A program made the position numbers and the translations under genes. A stretch of 64,000 nt of DNA from Cytobacillus horneckiae (lineage in GTDB: Bacteria; Bacillota; Bacilli; Bacillales; Cytobacillaceae): NCBI RefSeq assembly GCF_002835735.1, contig NZ_PISD01000007.1, positions 124,001-188,000 of the forward strand. Reading direction: 5' to 3'. Shown here piece after piece: positions 1 to 10,006 of this stretch (position 1 is its first letter; every line of letters begins with the position of its first letter). The notes below the pieces were generated by a model. The model was not told the origin of the DNA. It made no database searches and saw only the letters and a program-made list of their open reading frames with translations.

Positions 1-610
1 AAGCGACAAGCAAACCTTCTTTGCCATCCAACTCTTCAAAAATATGCTCAATTGCTTCAAGTTCACTGTAGGATAGCGAGCTGATAGCCATTTGAACTAC
101 AGCTTTGCTTCTTGCTTCTTCTTCAATTTCTTCTGCTTTTTCACGTAGAATTTCCATACCTACAACAGTCGCGCCGTATTCAGCAAGGATTAAATCATCG
201 TCACGGAATTGATCTTCAACACGAGCAAGAATTAGAGTCCCAAGGCGCTCTCCGCCTCCAATAATTGGAACAATCGTTGTTAAACCTTCCATGAACAAAT
301 CTTTGTTTTCAACAGGGAATGCAGAGTATTCGCTGTTAACATCTAGATTTGAAGAAGTTTCTTGGATGTTGAAAAGGTTTTTTGTATAATCTTCAGGGAA
401 TTGGCGATCCTCTAGCATTTTTTTCATTCTTTCATTTTCAATCTGTTGATTTGCTGCATAACCAAGTAGTTTACCACGGCGGCTTACAACGTAAATATTT
501 GCTTCAATAACACCGCTTAAAGTTTCTGCCATTTCCTTGAAATTAACCGGTTTTCCGGCTGCCTTTTGTAACATTGCATTAATCTTTCTTGTTTTTGTTA
601 ATAAATCCAT
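1..610 (-). CDS. codY: GTP-sensing transcriptional repressor CodY (5' part, runs off the window)
   Basis: CodY is a cytoplasmic pleiotropic repressor that senses GTP and branched-chain amino acids and controls nitrogen and stationary-phase genes. The start is ATG at 608-610, preceded by a strong GGAGGAAG ribosome site. About 203 of the usual 259 residues are present; the N-terminal GAF-like sensing domain is complete and the linker helix follows. The C-terminal winged helix-turn-helix lies beyond base 1. It is last in the xerC-hslV-hslU-codY order, 111 bp after hslU, as in B. subtilis. Identification rests on near-continuous similarity to B. subtilis CodY as I recall it. Confidence 0.97.
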   Translation of the reverse strand, partial: MDLLTKTRKINAMLQKAAGKPVNFKEMAETLSGVIEANIYVVSRRGKLLGYAANQQIENERMKKMLEDRQFPEDYTKNLFNIQETSSNLDVNSEYSAFPVENKDLFMEGLTTIVPIIGGGERLGTLILARVEDQFRDDDLILAEYGATVVGMEILREKAEEIEEEARSKAVVQMAISSLSYSELEAIEHIFEELDGKEGLLVA

Positions 611-721
611 TCTTTCTTCCTCCTATTTGCTAGAACAATATTGTCATTCATTTTTTTTGAGCAGATATTACTGTGTCAGGAGTAAAACTGTTATCCTCTG
701 TACTAAAAACCGCTGTATTTC

Positions 722-2128
722 TTAAAGAATAAATTGACTTAAATCTTTATCTTTAGAAATCGCTCCAAGTTTTTCTTCTACATATTGAGGAGTAATTGTA
801 ATCTTCTCCATCGTTACTTCAGGTGCTTCAAAAGATAAATCCTCTAACATTTTTTCCATGATTGTATGGAGACGCCTTGCGCCAATATTATCTGTATTTT
901 GGTTTACGTCATACGCAAATTCTGCAATCCTACGAATAGCATCGTCAGAAAATTCTATTTGTATACCTTCTGTTTCCAATAATGCTTGATATTGTTTAAT
1001 TAATGCATTATCTGGCTCAATTAATATTTTTACAAAGTCATCAACTGTTAGTTTTGTTAACTCTACCCTAATTGGAAAACGACCTTGTAATTCAGGGATT
1101 AAATCAGATGGTTTGGCAATATGAAACGCACCGGCTGCAATAAACAAAACATGATCAGTTTGTACTGTCCCATATTTCGTAGTTACTGTCGATCCTTCTA
1201 CGACTGGTAAAATATCTCTTTGCACGCCTTCTCTGGATACATCTGCTGATGAGCCTCCAGAATTTTTGCTCGCTATTTTATCAATCTCATCGATAAAGAT
1301 GATTCCCGATTGTTCGGCGCGGAAAATAGCTTCAGACCCTACTTCATCCATATCAATCAATTTCCCGGCCTCTTCATTCGTTAGCACCTTTCTTGCTTCA
1401 CTAACAGTTAATTTACGCTTTTTGCGCTTCTTGGGCATGAGGCCGCTTAAAGCATCTTGCATATTCATACCCATCTGTTCCATACCCGAACCTTGCAGCA
1501 TATCAAACATCGATGGCTGCTGTTCCTCTACTTCAACAGTAATTACTTCGTTCTCAAGTTCTCCGAGCTCAAGCTTTGATTGTAACACTTTTCGCTTTTC
1601 TTGTATATTCATATCTTCACTCGAGTTTTTTTCTTCCTCAGATTGGTCATTACCGCCTCCAAAAAGCATTTCCAGCGGATTTTTATAATTTGATGATTTC
1701 TTACTGCTTGGTACTAGTAGTTCAACAATTCTACGGTTAGCATTTTTTTCTGCTAACTCTTTCACACTCGCCATCTTATCTTCTTTCACAAGGCGAACAG
1801 AGGTCTCCACAAGATCTCTAACCATCGATTCAACGTCCCTGCCTACATAACCTACCTCAGTAAATTTTGTAGCTTCAACCTTTATGAATGGAGCGCCAAC
1901 AAGTTTAGCAATTCTTCGTGCAATTTCCGTTTTACCAACGCCGGTTGGACCAATCATTAAAATATTTTTCGGATTAATTTCATCGCGCAATTTTTCATCG
2001 AGCAGGGCGCGGCGATATCTGTTTCTTAATGCAACAGCGACTGCCTTCTTTGCATCTTTTTGACCGATAATGAATTGGTCAAGCCGTTCTACAATTTGAC
2101 GTGGTGTTAGATTTGTACCTTTGACCAT
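722..2128 (-). CDS. hslU: ATP-dependent protease ATPase subunit HslU (ClpY/CodX)
   Basis: HslU is the AAA+ unfoldase that feeds proteins into the HslV peptidase chamber in the cytoplasm. The 468-residue product has a Walker A motif at residues 60-67 (GPTGVGKT), a Walker B with FIDEID near residue 275, and the family C-terminal tail DLSQFIL that inserts into HslV. The middle insertion (I domain, about residues 110-240) is acidic and lysine-rich, as in other Bacillus HslU. The gene lies 15 bp after hslV, so the two are surely co-transcribed. Length and start match the family. Confidence 0.97.
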   Translation of the reverse strand: MVKGTNLTPRQIVERLDQFIIGQKDAKKAVAVALRNRYRRALLDEKLRDEINPKNILMIGPTGVGKTEIARRIAKLVGAPFIKVEATKFTEVGYVGRDVESMVRDLVETSVRLVKEDKMASVKELAEKNANRRIVELLVPSSKKSSNYKNPLEMLFGGGNDQSEEEKNSSEDMNIQEKRKVLQSKLELGELENEVITVEVEEQQPSMFDMLQGSGMEQMGMNMQDALSGLMPKKRKKRKLTVSEARKVLTNEEAGKLIDMDEVGSEAIFRAEQSGIIFIDEIDKIASKNSGGSSADVSREGVQRDILPVVEGSTVTTKYGTVQTDHVLFIAAGAFHIAKPSDLIPELQGRFPIRVELTKLTVDDFVKILIEPDNALIKQYQALLETEGIQIEFSDDAIRRIAEFAYDVNQNTDNIGARRLHTIMEKMLEDLSFEAPEVTMEKITITPQYVEEKLGAISKDKDLSQFIL

Positions 2129-2143
2129 TGATCAGCACTCCCT

Positions 2144-2686
2144 TTATAATTCTTCCACAATAATATTATGGTTTGTATATACACATATTTCAGCGGCCAT
2201 TTCTAACGATGCTTTTGCAATCTCTTTAGCAGATAAATGTTCGCCAGCAAATCGCTTTAAAGAGCGCCCAGCAGCTAATGCATAATTCCCGCCAGATCCG
2301 ATAGCAAGAATACCATCATCCGGTTCAATCACTTCACCGGTACCGGATATTAACAATAAGGTATCTTCGTTCATAACAATTAACAAAGCCTCAAGCTTGC
2401 GGAGAACTTTATCACTTCTCCATTCTTTAGCAAGTTCTACAGCTGTTCTTTGCAAATTCCCATTAAATTCTTCAAGTTTTCCTTCAAACATTTCAAATAA
2501 TGTAAAGGCATCCGCAACTGAACCTGCAAAACCCGCAATCACCTTACCGTTCGATAGTTTCCTCACTTTTCTTGCAGTATGCTTCATAACAACTGATTCT
2601 CCAAATGTTACTTGACCATCACCAGCCATCGCGCATTGACCATTATGCTGTACCGCAAAAATTGTTGTTGCATGAAATTGTGACAT
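2144..2686 (-). CDS. hslV: ATP-dependent protease peptidase subunit HslV (ClpQ/CodW)
   Basis: HslV is the proteolytic double-ring partner of HslU. The 180-residue protein carries the Ntn-hydrolase fold. Most HslV proteins expose a threonine right after the initiator Met. This one begins MSQFHATT, so a five-residue extension with Ser2 precedes the usual TT pair, as in B. subtilis CodW, which is reported to act as an N-terminal serine protease. The gene starts after an AAAGGAGG site and is followed by hslU after 15 bp. The assignment is secure. Whether Ser2 or Thr7 is the nucleophile here is inference from the B. subtilis relative. Confidence 0.96.
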   Translation of the reverse strand: MSQFHATTIFAVQHNGQCAMAGDGQVTFGESVVMKHTARKVRKLSNGKVIAGFAGSVADAFTLFEMFEGKLEEFNGNLQRTAVELAKEWRSDKVLRKLEALLIVMNEDTLLLISGTGEVIEPDDGILAIGSGGNYALAAGRSLKRFAGEHLSAKEIAKASLEMAAEICVYTNHNIIVEEL

Positions 2687-2823
2687 TTTTTATTTCCTCC
2701 TTTAGGAGTCATTATTCTATCTACATACTGACTATATATGAATATAGCTTAATATTTATCCTTATTAACTATCTTTTATCCTTTTTTAACAAAGGTTTTT
2801 ATATAGCCGCATTTTTTCATCAT

Positions 2824-3726
2824 CTATGCACGCGGATGATGATTCATATAAGATTTCCTTAAATATTCGTTTGTCACATGTGTATATACTTGTGTGGAAG
2901 ATAGGAATGCATGCCCTAGCAGCTCTTGAACAGTTCTAATATCAGCGCCGTTTGCCATCATGTGGGTTGCAAAAGAGTGGCGAATCATATGAGGATGTAT
3001 TTTTCCAGATAAAGATGACTTTTCAATCATTTTATCTAATATCCCCCTAATCCCTCGCTCTGTAAGCGGTCCGCCTCGATGGTTAACAAACAGGTGGTGA
3101 TGTGCATCGCCTTTGGACAAAAGTGCTTTACGGCCGTCATTCATATACATTGTTAAGCTATCATGTGCAAAGCTGCCAAAAGGAATATATCTCTCCTTAT
3201 TGCCTTTCCCATGTATGAGGACAATCGATACATCCATATCTAAATCCTTTAATACAATTTTTGCACATTCACCCACTCGAATCCCCGTTGCATACAGTAA
3301 CTCAAGCAATGCTTTATTCCTCTGCCCTAATGGAGTGTTTATTTCACACACATCAAAAAGCTGCGCGATTTCTTCCTCATAAAAAAACTGAGGAAGTTTT
3401 TTTTCTCCCTTCGGAATAGAAGCTAATGAGAAAGGATTTTCTTCTACTCGCCCTTCTCTTAGAAGTAATTTGTAAAAACTGCGTAAACATGAAATTTTTC
3501 TTGCAACTGTCTTTCTTGCATAACCTTGTTCATAAAGCTTTGTTAAATAAATTCGGACATCAACATATTCGACTTCTTCTAAGCATTTTAAACTTTGTTC
3601 AGACATGAACATAAAGAATTCCCTGATATCCTTTTGATAATGCTCAATTGTATATTGTGAATAATTTTTCTCTATTTGTAAATATTCGATAAATAACTTT
3701 AAAGAAATGTTCACATTTTCATCCAA
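2824..3726 (-). CDS. xerC: Tyrosine recombinase XerC (CodV)
   Basis: This site-specific recombinase resolves chromosome dimers at dif together with XerD. I place the start at the TTG at 3724-3726, because a GAGGTGAG site sits just upstream and the resulting 300 residues match the family (B. subtilis CodV, 304). A longer frame to 3765 is open but has no ribosome site. An N-terminal SAM-like core-binding domain (about residues 8-90) is followed by the catalytic domain with the R (ATGIR), K (GKGNKERY), HxxR (HMIRH), H (LLGHAF) and the nucleophilic Tyr near 281. It sits downstream of trmFO, the conserved order. Confidence 0.95.
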   Translation of the reverse strand: MDENVNISLKLFIEYLQIEKNYSQYTIEHYQKDIREFFMFMSEQSLKCLEEVEYVDVRIYLTKLYEQGYARKTVARKISCLRSFYKLLLREGRVEENPFSLASIPKGEKKLPQFFYEEEIAQLFDVCEINTPLGQRNKALLELLYATGIRVGECAKIVLKDLDMDVSIVLIHGKGNKERYIPFGSFAHDSLTMYMNDGRKALLSKGDAHHHLFVNHRGGPLTERGIRGILDKMIEKSSLSGKIHPHMIRHSFATHMMANGADIRTVQELLGHAFLSSTQVYTHVTNEYLRKSYMNHHPRA

Positions 3727-3743
3727 AATTGTACTCACCTCAC

Positions 3744-3781
3744 AAGGGCTACTAAATATTATCATATTAGTGTAGCCCTTG
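3744..3781 (-). promoter_or_regulatory. Hairpin between trmFO and the xerC ribosome site
   Basis: An inverted repeat of about 10 bp (AAGGGCTAC facing GTAGCCCTT) with an A+T-rich loop lies between the trmFO stop and the xerC ribosome site. No U-run follows on the minus strand, so it is not a standard intrinsic terminator. It may protect the xerC message end or attenuate read-through. Confidence 0.45.
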
Positions 3782-3790
3782 CAAGAAACT

Positions 3791-5098
3791 TTACATATTT
3801 TTCACAAAGTTCTGAATTGTTCTTAATGCTCGCTCAGCATGATGCTCGTTTCTTTCCTGCTTACCTTTAATTTTTACAGGTAAATCTGGAAATAAACCAA
3901 AGTTTGCATTCATAGGTTGAAAATTCTTTGGATTTGCAGTAGAAATATATCGCGCCATGCTCCCTAGTGCTGTTTCGTGAGGAAATTCAACCGGATCTTG
4001 TCCACTTACTAATCTGGCTGCATTTATACCAGCGATTAATCCGCTTGCTGCAGATTCAACATATCCTTCAACACCCGTCATTTGACCAGCAAAGAATAGA
4101 TTATCCCTGTTTTTAAATTGATAAGTCGCATTTAAAACTTTAGGAGAATTAATAAATGTGTTTCTATGCATAACACCATATCGGACAATTTCAGCATTTT
4201 CTAAGCCTGGAATCAGCTTAAGTACTTCTTTTTGCGGTCCCCATTTTAAATGTGTCTGAAAACCAACAATATTATAAAGTGTGCCCGCCGCATCATCTTG
4301 ACGAAGCTGAACTACTGCATACGGCCTTTTCCCTGTTCTCGGGTCTTCTAAACCAACAGGTTTCATTGGGCCAAAAAGCATCGTCTTTTTACCGCGCGAT
4401 GCCATTACTTCAATCGGCATACACCCTTCAAAAAAGATTTCCTTTTCAAATTCTTTTAACGGTACTGTCTCAGCAGCAATCAACGCTTCATAAAAAGTAT
4501 TAAACTCCTCTTCAGACATTGGGCAGTTTAGATAGGCAGCCTCCCCTTTATCATAGCGGGATTTCAAGTAAACTTTATCCATATCAATTGAATCTTTTTC
4601 TATAATCGGAGCAGCAGCATCATAGAAATATAGATAATCTTCCCCTGATAGCTCCTTTAACTTCACTGATAATGCTTCACTTGTTAATGGGCCTGTAGCA
4701 ATTACAGTCGTTCCTTCAGGAATTTCACTAACCTCTTCATTTATAACGGTCACATTGGGATGATGTTTAACTCTTTCCGTAACTTTCCCTGCAAAATCAT
4801 GGCGGTCAACCGCTAATGCGCCACCCGCAGGTACAGCGCTTTCATCCGCAGAACTAATAATGACAGAGTCCAAGCTCCTCATTTCTTCTTTTAACACACC
4901 AACAGCATTTGTTAGTGTATTCGCTCTTAAGGAATTGCTGCATACGAGCTCTGCAAATTTATCTGTATGATGGGCTGGCGTTTGTTTAACCGGTCTCATT
5001 TCATATAAATTCACTTTTATTCCGCGCTTTGCTATTTGCCATGCAGCTTCGCTTCCTGCTAAGCCTGCCCCTACTACATTAACTACTTGTTCACTCAT
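3791..5098 (-). CDS. trmFO: Methylenetetrahydrofolate-tRNA-(uracil-5-)-methyltransferase TrmFO (Gid)
   Basis: TrmFO makes 5-methyluridine at position 54 of the tRNA T-loop, using methylenetetrahydrofolate and FAD. The 435-residue product begins with the FAD-binding Rossmann motif [10 protein letters not shown] at residues 10-19. It has the family's central cysteine segment ([14 protein letters not shown]) and the C-terminal FAD-site segment ([16 protein letters not shown]). The start ATG has an AAGGAGA site. It sits between topA and xerC as in B. subtilis. The 270-bp leader back to topA is A+T-rich; a TTGAAT-16-TAAGAT pair near 5160 is a possible but weak promoter. Confidence 0.97.
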   Translation of the reverse strand: MSEQVVNVVGAGLAGSEAAWQIAKRGIKVNLYEMRPVKQTPAHHTDKFAELVCSNSLRANTLTNAVGVLKEEMRSLDSVIISSADESAVPAGGALAVDRHDFAGKVTERVKHHPNVTVINEEVSEIPEGTTVIATGPLTSEALSVKLKELSGEDYLYFYDAAAPIIEKDSIDMDKVYLKSRYDKGEAAYLNCPMSEEEFNTFYEALIAAETVPLKEFEKEIFFEGCMPIEVMASRGKKTMLFGPMKPVGLEDPRTGKRPYAVVQLRQDDAAGTLYNIVGFQTHLKWGPQKEVLKLIPGLENAEIVRYGVMHRNTFINSPKVLNATYQFKNRDNLFFAGQMTGVEGYVESAASGLIAGINAARLVSGQDPVEFPHETALGSMARYISTANPKNFQPMNANFGLFPDLPVKIKGKQERNEHHAERALRTIQNFVKNM

Positions 5099-5337
5099 CC
5101 GATTATCTCCTTACTATACTAAAAATATTCAGAAAAAACGTCGGTTTTGTTTATCTTAACTAAATCAATTATTAATTCAATAAATATTACCCAAAATGCA
5201 TTGTACAATATAACGAAAAAAGAAGAAAGCATAAAGCGTTATTATATACAAAATGTCCTATGACTAATCAAGATTTGATATCTGTAAGGATGTGAATCTG
5301 TCACATTACGTTCACAATGATTAGCTATTACGGCATT

Positions 5338-5366
5338 AGAAAAGAGTGAGCCTTATGCTCACCCTT
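5338..5366 (-). terminator. Intrinsic terminator after topA
   Basis: On the minus strand an 8-9 bp stem (GGGTGAGC facing GGCTCACTC, loop ATA) is followed by TTTTCT. It starts immediately after the topA stop codon at 5369, so topA transcription probably ends here and trmFO starts afresh. Confidence 0.85.
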
Positions 5367-5368
5367 CA

Positions 5369-7444
5369 TTAGCTTTGTTTTTCTTCCTTGTAGTCACATT
5401 CTACGCATTGTACTTGAATGCCTTTTTTCAGTTTTTTCTCAACTAAAAGTTTATCACATTTCGGACAGCTGCGGGCAATTGGTTTATCCCAGGAAATAAA
5501 TTCGCATTGAGGGAATCGATCACAGCCATAGAAAATACGACGTTTTTTACTTTTTCTCTCAATAATATTCCCTTCTTTACATGTTGGGCATTTCACTCCA
5601 ATTTCCTTCACAATTGCTTTCGTATTCCTGCAATCTGGGAAGTTGCTGCATGCCATAAACTTCCCGTAGCGTCCCATTTTAAACACCATTGGGCTGCCGC
5701 ATTGTTCACAATCCTCGCCTGCAGGCTCATCCTTTATTTCTATCTTTTCCATTTCCTGTTCCGCTATTTTCAGATAGGATTCGAACTCTATATAAAATTC
5801 ATCAATGAGTTTTATCCAAGTCATTTCTCCATCTTCAATGTGGTCTAATCCTTTTTCCAATCTCGCTGTAAATTCTACATCTATTATTTCTGGGAAGAAT
5901 TCCACCATCACCTCATGAACAATTTCTCCGAGCTCCGTTGGAATAAAGCGCTTATTATCCAATGAGACATAGCCGCGTTTTTGAATCGTGTCCAAAGTAG
6001 GAGCAAATGTTGATGGTCTGCCAATACCTAATTCTTCCAGTGTTTTAACTAGCCGAGCCTCTGTATATCTTGGTGGCGGTTGAGTAAAATGCTGTTTCGG
6101 TTCAATATCTTTCTTCAGCACTTCATCGCCTTCCTTTAAATTAGGAAGCATATTGTTTTTTTCTTCAGTTTGGTCATCTGAGCCCTCTACGTATACCTTC
6201 ATAAACCCTGCAAATTTTACTTTTGAGCCATTCGCTCTAAAAATAACAGGTCCATTTTTCAGATCAACACTCATTGTATCCATGACTGCCGGCGCCATTT
6301 GACTTGCTGTAAAGCGTTCCCAAATCAGCTTGTAAAGCCTTAATTGATCTCGTGATAGGAACTCCTTCACTGTATTAGGCTCGCGCATAATACTAGTCGG
6401 CCTTACTGCTTCATGGGCATCCTGGCTCTTGCTGTTCTTTTTCTCATTTTTTTTCGCACCAGATAGATATTCTTTGCCATAGTTATTTTCAATGTATTGT
6501 GATGCTTCATTTAAAGCGACTTCAGAGATTCGAGTGGAATCAGTTCTCATATAGGTAATTAAACCAACTGTTCCTTCCTTACCTAAGTCAATCCCTTCAT
6601 ACAATTGCTGTGCAAGCATCATCGTTTTCTTTGCTCTGAAGTTTAATTTCCTAGCTGCTTCCTGTTGAAGGGAAGAGGTTGTAAAAGGTGCGGCAGGATT
6701 GCGGCGTCTTTCCTTCTTGGTCACAGTCTTTACTTGAAATTTATTACCCTTCATTTGTTTTAATATTTTTTGTACATCTTCTTCAGTCTTTAATTCAACT
6801 TTTTCATTTTCCAGACCGAAAAAACTTGCTTCAAATGCTGATTTGCCTTTAAGGAATTCACCATCTATACTCCAGTATTCTTCAGGTACAAAATCATTTA
6901 TCTCTTTTTCACGTTCAATGATGAGGCGTACGGCAACCGATTGAACCCGACCAGCGCTTAGGCCTTTTTTTACTTTTTTCCAAAGCAGAGGGCTGATATT
7001 ATAGCCTACAAGGCGGTCAAGAAGTCTCCTAGCCTGCTGCGCATCAACTAAATCCATATTGATTGCACGCGGGTGCTTAAAGGACTCTTTAATGGCGTCT
7101 TTAGTAATCTCATTAAAAACGACACGGCATTCCGAGTAAACATCCATATCCAAACTGTGGGCTAAATGCCACGCAATTGCCTCCCCTTCACGATCCGGGT
7201 CAGCTGCGAGATAGATTTTTTTTGCTTTTTTTGCAGCAGTCTTCAATTCTTTTAAAACAGGGCCCTTTCCTCTTATCGTTATATACTTTGGATCATAATT
7301 ATTCTCAACATCTACACCCATTTGGCTTTTAGGCAAATCTCTGACATGGCCCATTGAAGCCTTCACTTTATATTTCTTCCCCAAATAGCGTTCAATTGTC
7401 TTTGCTTTTGCGGGGGATTCAACAATAACTAGAAACTCTGACAT
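5369..7444 (-). CDS. topA: DNA topoisomerase I
   Basis: Type IA topoisomerase that relaxes negative supercoils. The 691-residue protein has an N-terminal TOPRIM domain ([17 protein letters not shown] at about 6-22, with DPDREGEA near 82), the active-site Tyr in [14 protein letters not shown] near residue 298, and three C-terminal four-cysteine zinc-ribbon motifs (CEQC..CSNFPDC, CPTC..CDRFPQC, CPKC..CVEC). The start ATG follows GAGGAGG. Length equals B. subtilis TopA. It lies downstream of dprA but is separated by a 568-bp repeat-bearing gap, so it probably has its own promoter. Confidence 0.98.
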   Translation of the reverse strand: MSEFLVIVESPAKAKTIERYLGKKYKVKASMGHVRDLPKSQMGVDVENNYDPKYITIRGKGPVLKELKTAAKKAKKIYLAADPDREGEAIAWHLAHSLDMDVYSECRVVFNEITKDAIKESFKHPRAINMDLVDAQQARRLLDRLVGYNISPLLWKKVKKGLSAGRVQSVAVRLIIEREKEINDFVPEEYWSIDGEFLKGKSAFEASFFGLENEKVELKTEEDVQKILKQMKGNKFQVKTVTKKERRRNPAAPFTTSSLQQEAARKLNFRAKKTMMLAQQLYEGIDLGKEGTVGLITYMRTDSTRISEVALNEASQYIENNYGKEYLSGAKKNEKKNSKSQDAHEAVRPTSIMREPNTVKEFLSRDQLRLYKLIWERFTASQMAPAVMDTMSVDLKNGPVIFRANGSKVKFAGFMKVYVEGSDDQTEEKNNMLPNLKEGDEVLKKDIEPKQHFTQPPPRYTEARLVKTLEELGIGRPSTFAPTLDTIQKRGYVSLDNKRFIPTELGEIVHEVMVEFFPEIIDVEFTARLEKGLDHIEDGEMTWIKLIDEFYIEFESYLKIAEQEMEKIEIKDEPAGEDCEQCGSPMVFKMGRYGKFMACSNFPDCRNTKAIVKEIGVKCPTCKEGNIIERKSKKRRIFYGCDRFPQCEFISWDKPIARSCPKCDKLLVEKKLKKGIQVQCVECDYKEEKQS

Positions 7445-7481
7445 CCATTAGTCCTCCTCAAGAGGGAATTATTAGTATTTA

Positions 7482-7620
7482 GAAAAACTTGGCGTTCTCC
7501 AGTCCTTTCGGCGAATGCCTTCGTTTTACTTATGCGATATTTTAACTAGAAGCAAAATTTTTTCAGAAATATTTACTTTAATACGTTAATTAAGTTAAAC
7601 TTTCCTACTAGCCAAAAAAG
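7482..7620 (+). repeat. Dispersed intergenic repeat family B, copy 1
   Basis: This copy shares ordered blocks with 39462-39592: GAAAAACTTGGC, then GGCGAA-GCCTT-GTTTT-CTTATGCG, and at the far end ACTTTCCTA and AGCCAA. All copies in the window lie in the same orientation, antisense to the neighbouring genes and only between genes. No reading frame is conserved between copies. Confidence 0.75.
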
Positions 7621-7805
7621 CAGGCTATTGCATCGGTATTTGTTCTCCTTTATCCACTTAAAATATCTATACATAAAGAGAAATAATACTTCATTTGCCC
7701 TTTAATTACTTGTTTTTTTACAGTGGCACATTTTTACAATGCGCTCATCCTTGAAATATCCACTATTATTAATCAATATATTCAAGTTTGTCAAATATAA
7801 GCTTA

Positions 7806-7851
7806 AGAAAAACGTGGCTCTCCCCAAGTTTTTTCGGCGAATATCCTTTAT
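7806..7851 (+). repeat. Dispersed repeat family B, short copy 2
   Basis: The stretch begins GAAAAACGTGGC, continues through CCCCAAGT and TTTTTCGGCGAAT, and ends CCTT. It matches the first 45 bases of the 7482 copy in the same order and strand. The 3' part of the repeat is missing. Confidence 0.65.
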
Positions 7852-8012
7852 TTAATGAAGTGAAAATTAGTGTTAAAAGCTTCACCTTTATCAATTAAGA
7901 TATTTTTTTAAAATAACATCTCATTTCACACTTCTGATGCAAAATGTATAATAGTTTACCGCGAATTTCAACCTTTTTATTAAAATTCCTGTAAATTTTA
8001 TGATTTTTCCCC

Positions 8013-8891
8013 CTAATATACCAATTCTTCAATGATATCCTCCGCATTTCGGATTAGTTTCGCCCCTTGTTGAATTAATTCATTCGCTCCATCTGAATGA
8101 GGACTGAGCACACTTCCAGGGACGGCAAATACTTCTCTCCCCTCTTGTACAGCAAAATTAGCGGTAATAAGAGACCCGCTCCTTCTCTTTGCCTGAATGA
8201 TTAATGTACCTCTGCTAATTCCGCTTATAATGCGATTTCTCATTGGAAAGTGCCACCTTGCAGGCTTCGTATTGGGTGGGTATTCAGATATTAAAAGGTG
8301 CTGATTCATTATACTGCAGGCAAGCTGTTTATTTGACTCAGGGTAAATATGATAAAAGCCCCCTCCAATTACTGCAATGGTCCGACCGCCATATTTGATC
8401 GCACCTTCATGAGCGAGCGTATCTACCCCTTTAGCCAAACCGCTTGCTATTACTATATCTTTTTCAATCAGCTGCGGAAACAAATGCTGAATGACCTGAT
8501 AGCTATATGCAGTTGACTCTCTTGAGCCGACAACTGCAAGTATAGTAGCATTTTTTAGTAAAGTTAAATCACCTTTTGTATATAATATCCACGGTGGTTC
8601 ATAAATTTCTTTTAATAATGGAGGATATTCATCATCAAATATACTAATTATCCTAATATGATCGTATTTATACTGCTGAATTTGTTCATCAATCTTATTA
8701 GAGCGCAATTCTTCCTTAATGGTTTTGAATTTAGAATGATTTAAAGGAAAATCAATAGGGGTGTATACAGAAGAATAATTGGGGGAGATTGAATTTAACA
8801 TAGGGTCGATTTTCAACAATTGATATATTATTTTCCAGCTTGCACTTTTGCAATGATGTAATTTTACCAGACGTGAAGTAAATTCATCCAT
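8013..8891 (-). CDS. dprA: DNA-protecting protein DprA (Smf)
   Basis: DprA binds incoming single-stranded DNA and loads RecA during transformation; it is widely kept even in species not known to be competent. I start it at ATG 8889-8891, which follows a perfect TAGGAGGT site, giving 292 residues; an ATG seven codons upstream lacks a site. An N-terminal helical domain (about 1-90) precedes the Rossmann-like fold with VVGSRESTAYSY, the GLAKGVDTLAHEGAI segment and GGGFYHIYPESN. There is no C-terminal winged helix, as in B. subtilis. It follows sucD after that gene's terminator. Confidence 0.95.
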   Translation of the reverse strand: MDEFTSRLVKLHHCKSASWKIIYQLLKIDPMLNSISPNYSSVYTPIDFPLNHSKFKTIKEELRSNKIDEQIQQYKYDHIRIISIFDDEYPPLLKEIYEPPWILYTKGDLTLLKNATILAVVGSRESTAYSYQVIQHLFPQLIEKDIVIASGLAKGVDTLAHEGAIKYGGRTIAVIGGGFYHIYPESNKQLACSIMNQHLLISEYPPNTKPARWHFPMRNRIISGISRGTLIIQAKRRSGSLITANFAVQEGREVFAVPGSVLSPHSDGANELIQQGAKLIRNAEDIIEELVY

Positions 8892-8951
8892 AAAGCTACC
8901 TCCTAAAATCAATATACCATGTTATTTTTCTTAATTTTCAAACATAAATAT

Positions 8952-8985
8952 TCAATAAATAGCCCCCTTCTCAAAGGGGACTATT
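8952..8985 (-). terminator. Intrinsic terminator after sucD
   Basis: On the minus strand AGTCCCC and GGGGGCT pair around a TTTGAGAA loop, followed by ATTTATT. It lies 13 bp beyond the sucD stop and separates sucCD from dprA. Confidence 0.8.
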
Positions 8986-8997
8986 TCACCTTATAGA

Positions 8998-9900
8998 TTA
9001 ATGTGTTTTACATTTATCATAAAGTCCTTTTTCTTTCAGAACTTTAATTAATGTTTCACCCATTACAGATGGAGTATCAGCTACTTCAATGCCACACTCG
9101 TTCATGACACGGATTTTTTCGTCAGCTGTTCCTTTACCTCCGGAAATGATCGCACCTGCATGTCCCATACGTTTTCCTGGAGGAGCTGTACGCCCGCCAA
9201 TGAAGCCAACAACAGGTTTAGTCATGTTCGCTTTTACCCATTCAGCAGCTTCCTCTTCAGCAGTTCCACCGATTTCACCAATCATGATTACTGCATACGT
9301 TTCCGGATCTTCATTAAATGCTTTTAGAACATCGATAAAGTTTGTTCCGTTGACAGGGTCTCCACCAATACCAACAGCTGTTGTTTGACCGATGCCAGCT
9401 TGAGTTAATTGATGAACAGCTTCATAAGTTAGTGTACCAGAGCGGGAAACTACACCTACATGACCTTTTGTATGAATGTATCCTGGCATAATACCGATCT
9501 TACACTCATCAGCCGTGATAACACCTGGGCAGTTTGGCCCTACTAGGCGAGTCTTCTTGCCTTCCATATAACGTTTTACTTTCACCATATCCAACACTGG
9601 AATATGCTCAGTAATACAGATGGCAAGCTCTAGCTCTGCATCAACTGCTTCAAGGATTGAATCTGCAGCAAATGGAGCAGGTACATAAATAACTGATGCT
9701 GTTGCTCCTGTTGCTTCAACAGCTTCTTTTACTGTATTAAATACAGGTACACCTTCCACTTCCATGCCACCTTTTCCAGGTGTCACTCCGCCGACAATTT
9801 TTGTACCGTATTCAAGCATCTGCTTTGTGTGGAAAAGAGCTGTTGAACCAGTGATTCCTTGCACAATAACTTTTGTATCTTTATTGATAAATACGCTCAC
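8998..9900 (-). CDS. sucD: Succinyl-CoA ligase (ADP-forming) alpha subunit
   Basis: The alpha subunit binds CoA and carries the phosphohistidine in the TCA-cycle conversion of succinyl-CoA to succinate plus ATP or GTP. The start is GTG at 9898-9900 after GGAAGGAGAA, giving 300 residues as in B. subtilis; the frame is open to 9963 but the extra residues do not resemble the family. The CoA-binding Rossmann motif ([13 protein letters not shown]) is at about 15-27, and the active-site His is in [17 protein letters not shown] near 246. It follows sucC after 106 bp, with no terminator in between. Confidence 0.98.
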   Translation of the reverse strand: MSVFINKDTKVIVQGITGSTALFHTKQMLEYGTKIVGGVTPGKGGMEVEGVPVFNTVKEAVEATGATASVIYVPAPFAADSILEAVDAELELAICITEHIPVLDMVKVKRYMEGKKTRLVGPNCPGVITADECKIGIMPGYIHTKGHVGVVSRSGTLTYEAVHQLTQAGIGQTTAVGIGGDPVNGTNFIDVLKAFNEDPETYAVIMIGEIGGTAEEEAAEWVKANMTKPVVGFIGGRTAPPGKRMGHAGAIISGGKGTADEKIRVMNECGIEVADTPSVMGETLIKVLKEKGLYDKCKTH

Positions 9901-10006
9901 GTTAATTCTCCTTCCTGATTTCCAAATATACCAATCATAAAAAATATGACTTTTCGCATGCAACCTTGCATGCGAACGATTGCAAATACTTTAATTCAGA
10001 TGATAA

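Larger units (their letters stand above)
7445..8012. other. 568-bp intergenic region between dprA and topA
   Basis: No credible gene is seen here. It holds two copies of a dispersed repeat (7482-7620 and a shorter 7806-7851) and otherwise A+T-rich DNA. In B. subtilis dprA and topA are much closer together, so this gap looks expanded by repeats. I see no strong promoter for topA; the best hexamers (TTGCTT-17-TAAGTA) fall inside the repeat. Confidence 0.6.

Noticed and set aside
1266-1688. 140-codon plus-strand open frame inside hslU
   Set aside because: Fully antisense to the conserved hslU coding sequence, Ser-rich shadow composition, no ribosome site.
5264-5310. TGTGAATCTGTCACA-like palindrome before trmFO as an operator
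   Set aside because: Short and imperfect, far from any convincing promoter; insufficient to call a regulatory site.
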